Shown here: positions 61,949 to 64,000 of the stretch, one piece after another
How the letters are laid out: every line of letters begins with the position of its first letter
How positions within the stretch are numbered: position 1 is the first letter of the stretch
NCBI GenBank assembly: GCA_001898385.1
Contig: MKTT01000098.1
Span: 12,605 to 76,604 of the forward strand
Source: Planctomycetales bacterium 71-10
GTDB taxonomy: Bacteria; Planctomycetota; Planctomycetia; Isosphaerales; Isosphaeraceae
Direction of reading: 5' to 3'
Length of the DNA stretch: 64,000 bases
Program-made: the position numbers and the translations under genes
Notes under the pieces: generated by a model
What the model saw: the letters and a program-made list of their open reading frames with translations, nothing else
The model's database searches: none
Told to the model about the DNA's origin: nothing

Positions 61949-62500
61949 ATGTCCCGCATCGGTCGCAAGCCGGTCGTCGTGCCGGCCAACGTGAAAGTCG
62001 CGGTCGCCGACTCGACGATCAGCGTCGAGGGGCCCAAGGGCAAGCTGAGCTACGCCCATCGCCCCGAGGTGAGCGTGACCTTCGACGAGTCCAGCAAGGA
62101 ACTGGTCGTCGCCCGCAAGGACGACGAGCGGCTGAGCCGGGCCCTCCACGGCCTGACGCGCAGCCTCGTCGCCAACATGGTCGAGGGCGTGGCGAACGGC
62201 TACACCAAGAAGCTGGAGATCGTCGGCGTCGGCTACCAGGCGCAGTTGAAGAAGGCGAACACGATCGTCCTCCAGGTGGGCTACGCCAACCAGGTCGTCC
62301 TGGAGGCTCCCGCCGGCGTGACCGTCACGGTGCCGGACGCGACCCACGTCACGGTGACCGGGGCCGACAAGCAGGCCGTCGGCCAGTTCGCCGCCGAGAT
62401 CCGACGGGTCCGCCCCCCCGAGCCCTACAAGGGCAAGGGCATCCGCTACGAGGGCGAGGCGGTCCGTCGCAAGGCGGGCAAGGCGTTCGGCTCGAAGTGA
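61949..62500 (+). CDS. rplF: Large ribosomal subunit protein uL6
   Basis: 183 residues. MSRIGRKPVVVPANVKVAVAD, VEGPKGKLSY, ALHGLTRSLVANMVEGVANGYTKKLEIVGVGYQAQ (in short, KKLEIVGVGYQAQ) and RPPEPYKGKGIRYEGEAVRRKAGKAF are diagnostic of L6 near the factor-binding site. ATG with GAGGAAGACGGAG upstream. Confidence 0.97.
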   Translation: MSRIGRKPVVVPANVKVAVADSTISVEGPKGKLSYAHRPEVSVTFDESSKELVVARKDDERLSRALHGLTRSLVANMVEGVANGYTKKLEIVGVGYQAQLKKANTIVLQVGYANQVVLEAPAGVTVTVPDATHVTVTGADKQAVGQFAAEIRRVRPPEPYKGKGIRYEGEAVRRKAGKAFGSK

Positions 62501-62580
62501 CGCGCCGCGACCGGGTATAAGACACAGTTCGCAAGGCCAGGACCGGGGCGGAGGCCGCCCCCAGCGAGAGGATCGTTCCC

Positions 62581-62958
62581 GTGGACACCGCCAACCACCA
62601 CCTGCTGGTCCAGACGCGCCGCCTGCGCCGCCAGCGCCGGATCCGCAAGCGGCTCAGCGGGACGCCCGAGCGTCCCCGCCTGGCCGTCTTCCGCAGCTCG
62701 AAGCACATCTACGCCCAGATCATCGACGACCTGGGGGGCAGGACCCTGGCCCAGGCCAGCACCGTCGACGCCGAGGTCAAGGCCGAGGTGAAGTACGGCG
62801 GCAACAAGGCCGCCGCCGCCGTGGTCGGCCGGGTCGTCGCCGACCGGGCCAAGAAGGCGGGCGTCGAGAAGGTCTGCTTCGACCGCCGCAGCTACAAGTA
62901 CCACGGCCGCGTCGAGGCCCTGGCGACCGCCGCCCGCGAGGGCGGGCTCCAGTTCTAA
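62581..62958 (+). CDS. rplR: Large ribosomal subunit protein uL18
   Basis: 125 residues with a GTG start. [46 protein letters not shown] (in short, [18 protein letters not shown]) and [35 protein letters not shown] identify L18, a 5S rRNA partner. AGCGAGAGGATCG lies before the GTG. Confidence 0.97.
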   Translation: MDTANHHLLVQTRRLRRQRRIRKRLSGTPERPRLAVFRSSKHIYAQIIDDLGGRTLAQASTVDAEVKAEVKYGGNKAAAAVVGRVVADRAKKAGVEKVCFDRRSYKYHGRVEALATAAREGGLQF

Positions 62959-63036
62959 CCCGACGTGATCGCCGATCGACGGCCCGGCCCCACCGAATCA
63001 TACTGGCAGAGAATAGACCGTAAGGAGCATCCCCCC

Positions 63037-63540
63037 GTGTCGACCGATAGCCGAAGCCGGGACCGCGATCGCGACCGCGGCGAATGGACGGAGAGCGTCG
63101 TCTCGATCCGCCGCTGCGCGGCCGTGGTCAAGGGCGGCCGTCGCTTCAGCTTCAACGCGCTCGTCGTGGTCGGCAACGGCCGCGGGCAGGTGAGCTGGGG
63201 CTACGGCAAGGCCAACGAGGTCCCGCCCGCCGTCGAGAAGGGCGTCAAGGACGCCCACAAGCAGATGAAGTCGGTGCAGCTCAAGGGGACGACGATCCCC
63301 CACGCCGTCGTCGGCCGGTTCGGCGCCGCGAGCGTCCTCCTCATGCCCGCCAGCCCGGGCACCGGCGTCATCGCCGGCGGCGCCGTCCGCGCCGTGGTCG
63401 AGGCCGCCGGGATCAAGGACGTCCTCACCAAGAGCTTCGGGTCCACGAACAAGCTCAACCTGGTCAAGGCCGCCATCCAGGGCCTGGGCCAGCTCCGCAC
63501 GAAGGAAGAGATCGCCCGCCTCCGGGGAGTCCAGATCTGA
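63037..63540 (+). CDS. rpsE: Small ribosomal subunit protein uS5
   Basis: 167 residues from GTG 63037, with AAGGAG ten or so bases upstream. After a basic/acidic N-terminus ([11 protein letters not shown]), [44 protein letters not shown] (in short, [15 protein letters not shown]) and [33 protein letters not shown] identify S5. It ends directly at the rplO start; the small rpmD gene normally between them is missing. Confidence 0.97.
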   Translation: MSTDSRSRDRDRDRGEWTESVVSIRRCAAVVKGGRRFSFNALVVVGNGRGQVSWGYGKANEVPPAVEKGVKDAHKQMKSVQLKGTTIPHAVVGRFGAASVLLMPASPGTGVIAGGAVRAVVEAAGIKDVLTKSFGSTNKLNLVKAAIQGLGQLRTKEEIARLRGVQI

Positions 63541-64000
63541 TGCAGCTCCACGACGTCCACGAGGGGATCCACCGCCGGAAGAAGCGCAAGCGGGTCGGCC
63601 GCGGCGTCGGCTCCGGCCACGGCAAGACCTCCAGCAAGGGCCACAAGGGCCACTCGTCCCGCCAGGGCTTCAAGATCGGTGCCCTGTTCGAAGGCGGCCA
63701 GATCACCCTGGCCCGCCGCGTCCCCAAGCGCGGCTTCTTCAACGGGTCGTTCAAGAAGCACTACGCGACCGTCAACCTGGTCGACATCGACGCCGTCTTC
63801 GCCCAGGCGGGCGTCGTCGACGAGGCCGCGCTCCGGTCGGTCGGGCTCGTCAAGGGGTACGACTACGACGGCATCAAGATCCTCGCCGACGGCGAGGTGA
63901 CCAAGGCCTTCGAGGTCCGCGCCACCAAGTTCAGCGCCTCGGCCGTCAAGAAGCTCGAAGCGGCCGGCGGCAAGGCCGTCGAGGTCCCGTACGTCGGCAA
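63541..64000 (+). CDS. rplO: Large ribosomal subunit protein uL15, partial
   Basis: The first 153 codons of L15, running off the window. [44 protein letters not shown] (in short, RVGRGVGSGHGKTSSKGHKG), FEGGQITLARRVPKRGF and a C-terminal ATKFSASAVKKLEAAGGKAVEV are typical. Its ATG follows the rpsE TGA with no gap, so the two are translated together. Confidence 0.97.

Overview
The window is chromosomal DNA of very high GC content. Its gene set points to a planctomycete, most likely of the Isosphaeraceae type (Paludisphaera, Singulisphaera and relatives). Supporting features are a cytochrome-c-like/DUF1549/DUF1553 protein paired with a DUF1501 protein, a formaldehyde-activating-enzyme homologue, a PEP-CTERM secreted protein, a sulfatase, CRTAC1 (FG-GAP/ASPIC) and SYLF-domain secreted proteins, and many lipoproteins. 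The placement is inferred from gene content; no 16S rRNA is present.

Layout. 1-10.3 kb: end of a CE15-type esterase; a divergent NmrA-like reductase/TetR pair sharing an operator; a stand-alone RbfA-like gene behind a strong promoter and a 24-codon ORF; RNA 3'-phosphate cyclase (rtcA) and a lipoprotein; a large hybrid histidine kinase; a Fae homologue; a PEP-CTERM protein. 10.5-29.5 kb: sulfatase plus coupled secreted protein, phosphodiesterase-like protein, an acyltransferase with ankyrin repeats built in, SYLF protein, NTF2-like protein plus lipoprotein hydrolase, ABC-2 permease, ECF sigma/anti-sigma pair, HtrA-type protease, YeiH-type transporter. 29.5-47.9 kb: two toxin-antitoxin-like pairs (HTH/PIN and DUF433/DUF5615), the DUF1501/DUF1549 pair, serine hydrolase, gamma-glutamyltransferase, an ATP-dependent DNA ligase with its beta-CASP exonuclease and a PD-(D/E)XK-like protein, and a CRTAC1 protein. 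47.9-53.3 kb: asparagine synthetase, a calcineurin-type phosphoesterase and an M48 protease. 53.4-64 kb: the S10-spc ribosomal protein cluster from rpsJ into rplO, in the usual bacterial order except that rpmD (L30) is absent between rpsE and rplO.

The most striking non-coding feature is a family of paired, inverted, double-hairpin repeats at 8.6, 36.9 and 46.3-46.8 kb. Their stems differ in sequence but keep their pairing. At 46.3-46.8 kb one repeat is interrupted by a 258-bp element with inverted ends and a 7-9 bp target duplication, and that element carries another copy of the repeat. Removing the insert computationally restores an almost perfect arm of the outer repeat.

The ribosomal cluster has its own clear promoter before rpsJ, a second promoter-like site with a structured 280-nt leader before rplC, long GC-rich hairpin-bearing spacers, and a 62-nt out-of-frame overlap of rpsC and rplP. 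Many long open frames antisense to the genes are by-products of high GC and are left out. No tRNA, rRNA, CRISPR array or complete insertion sequence was found.
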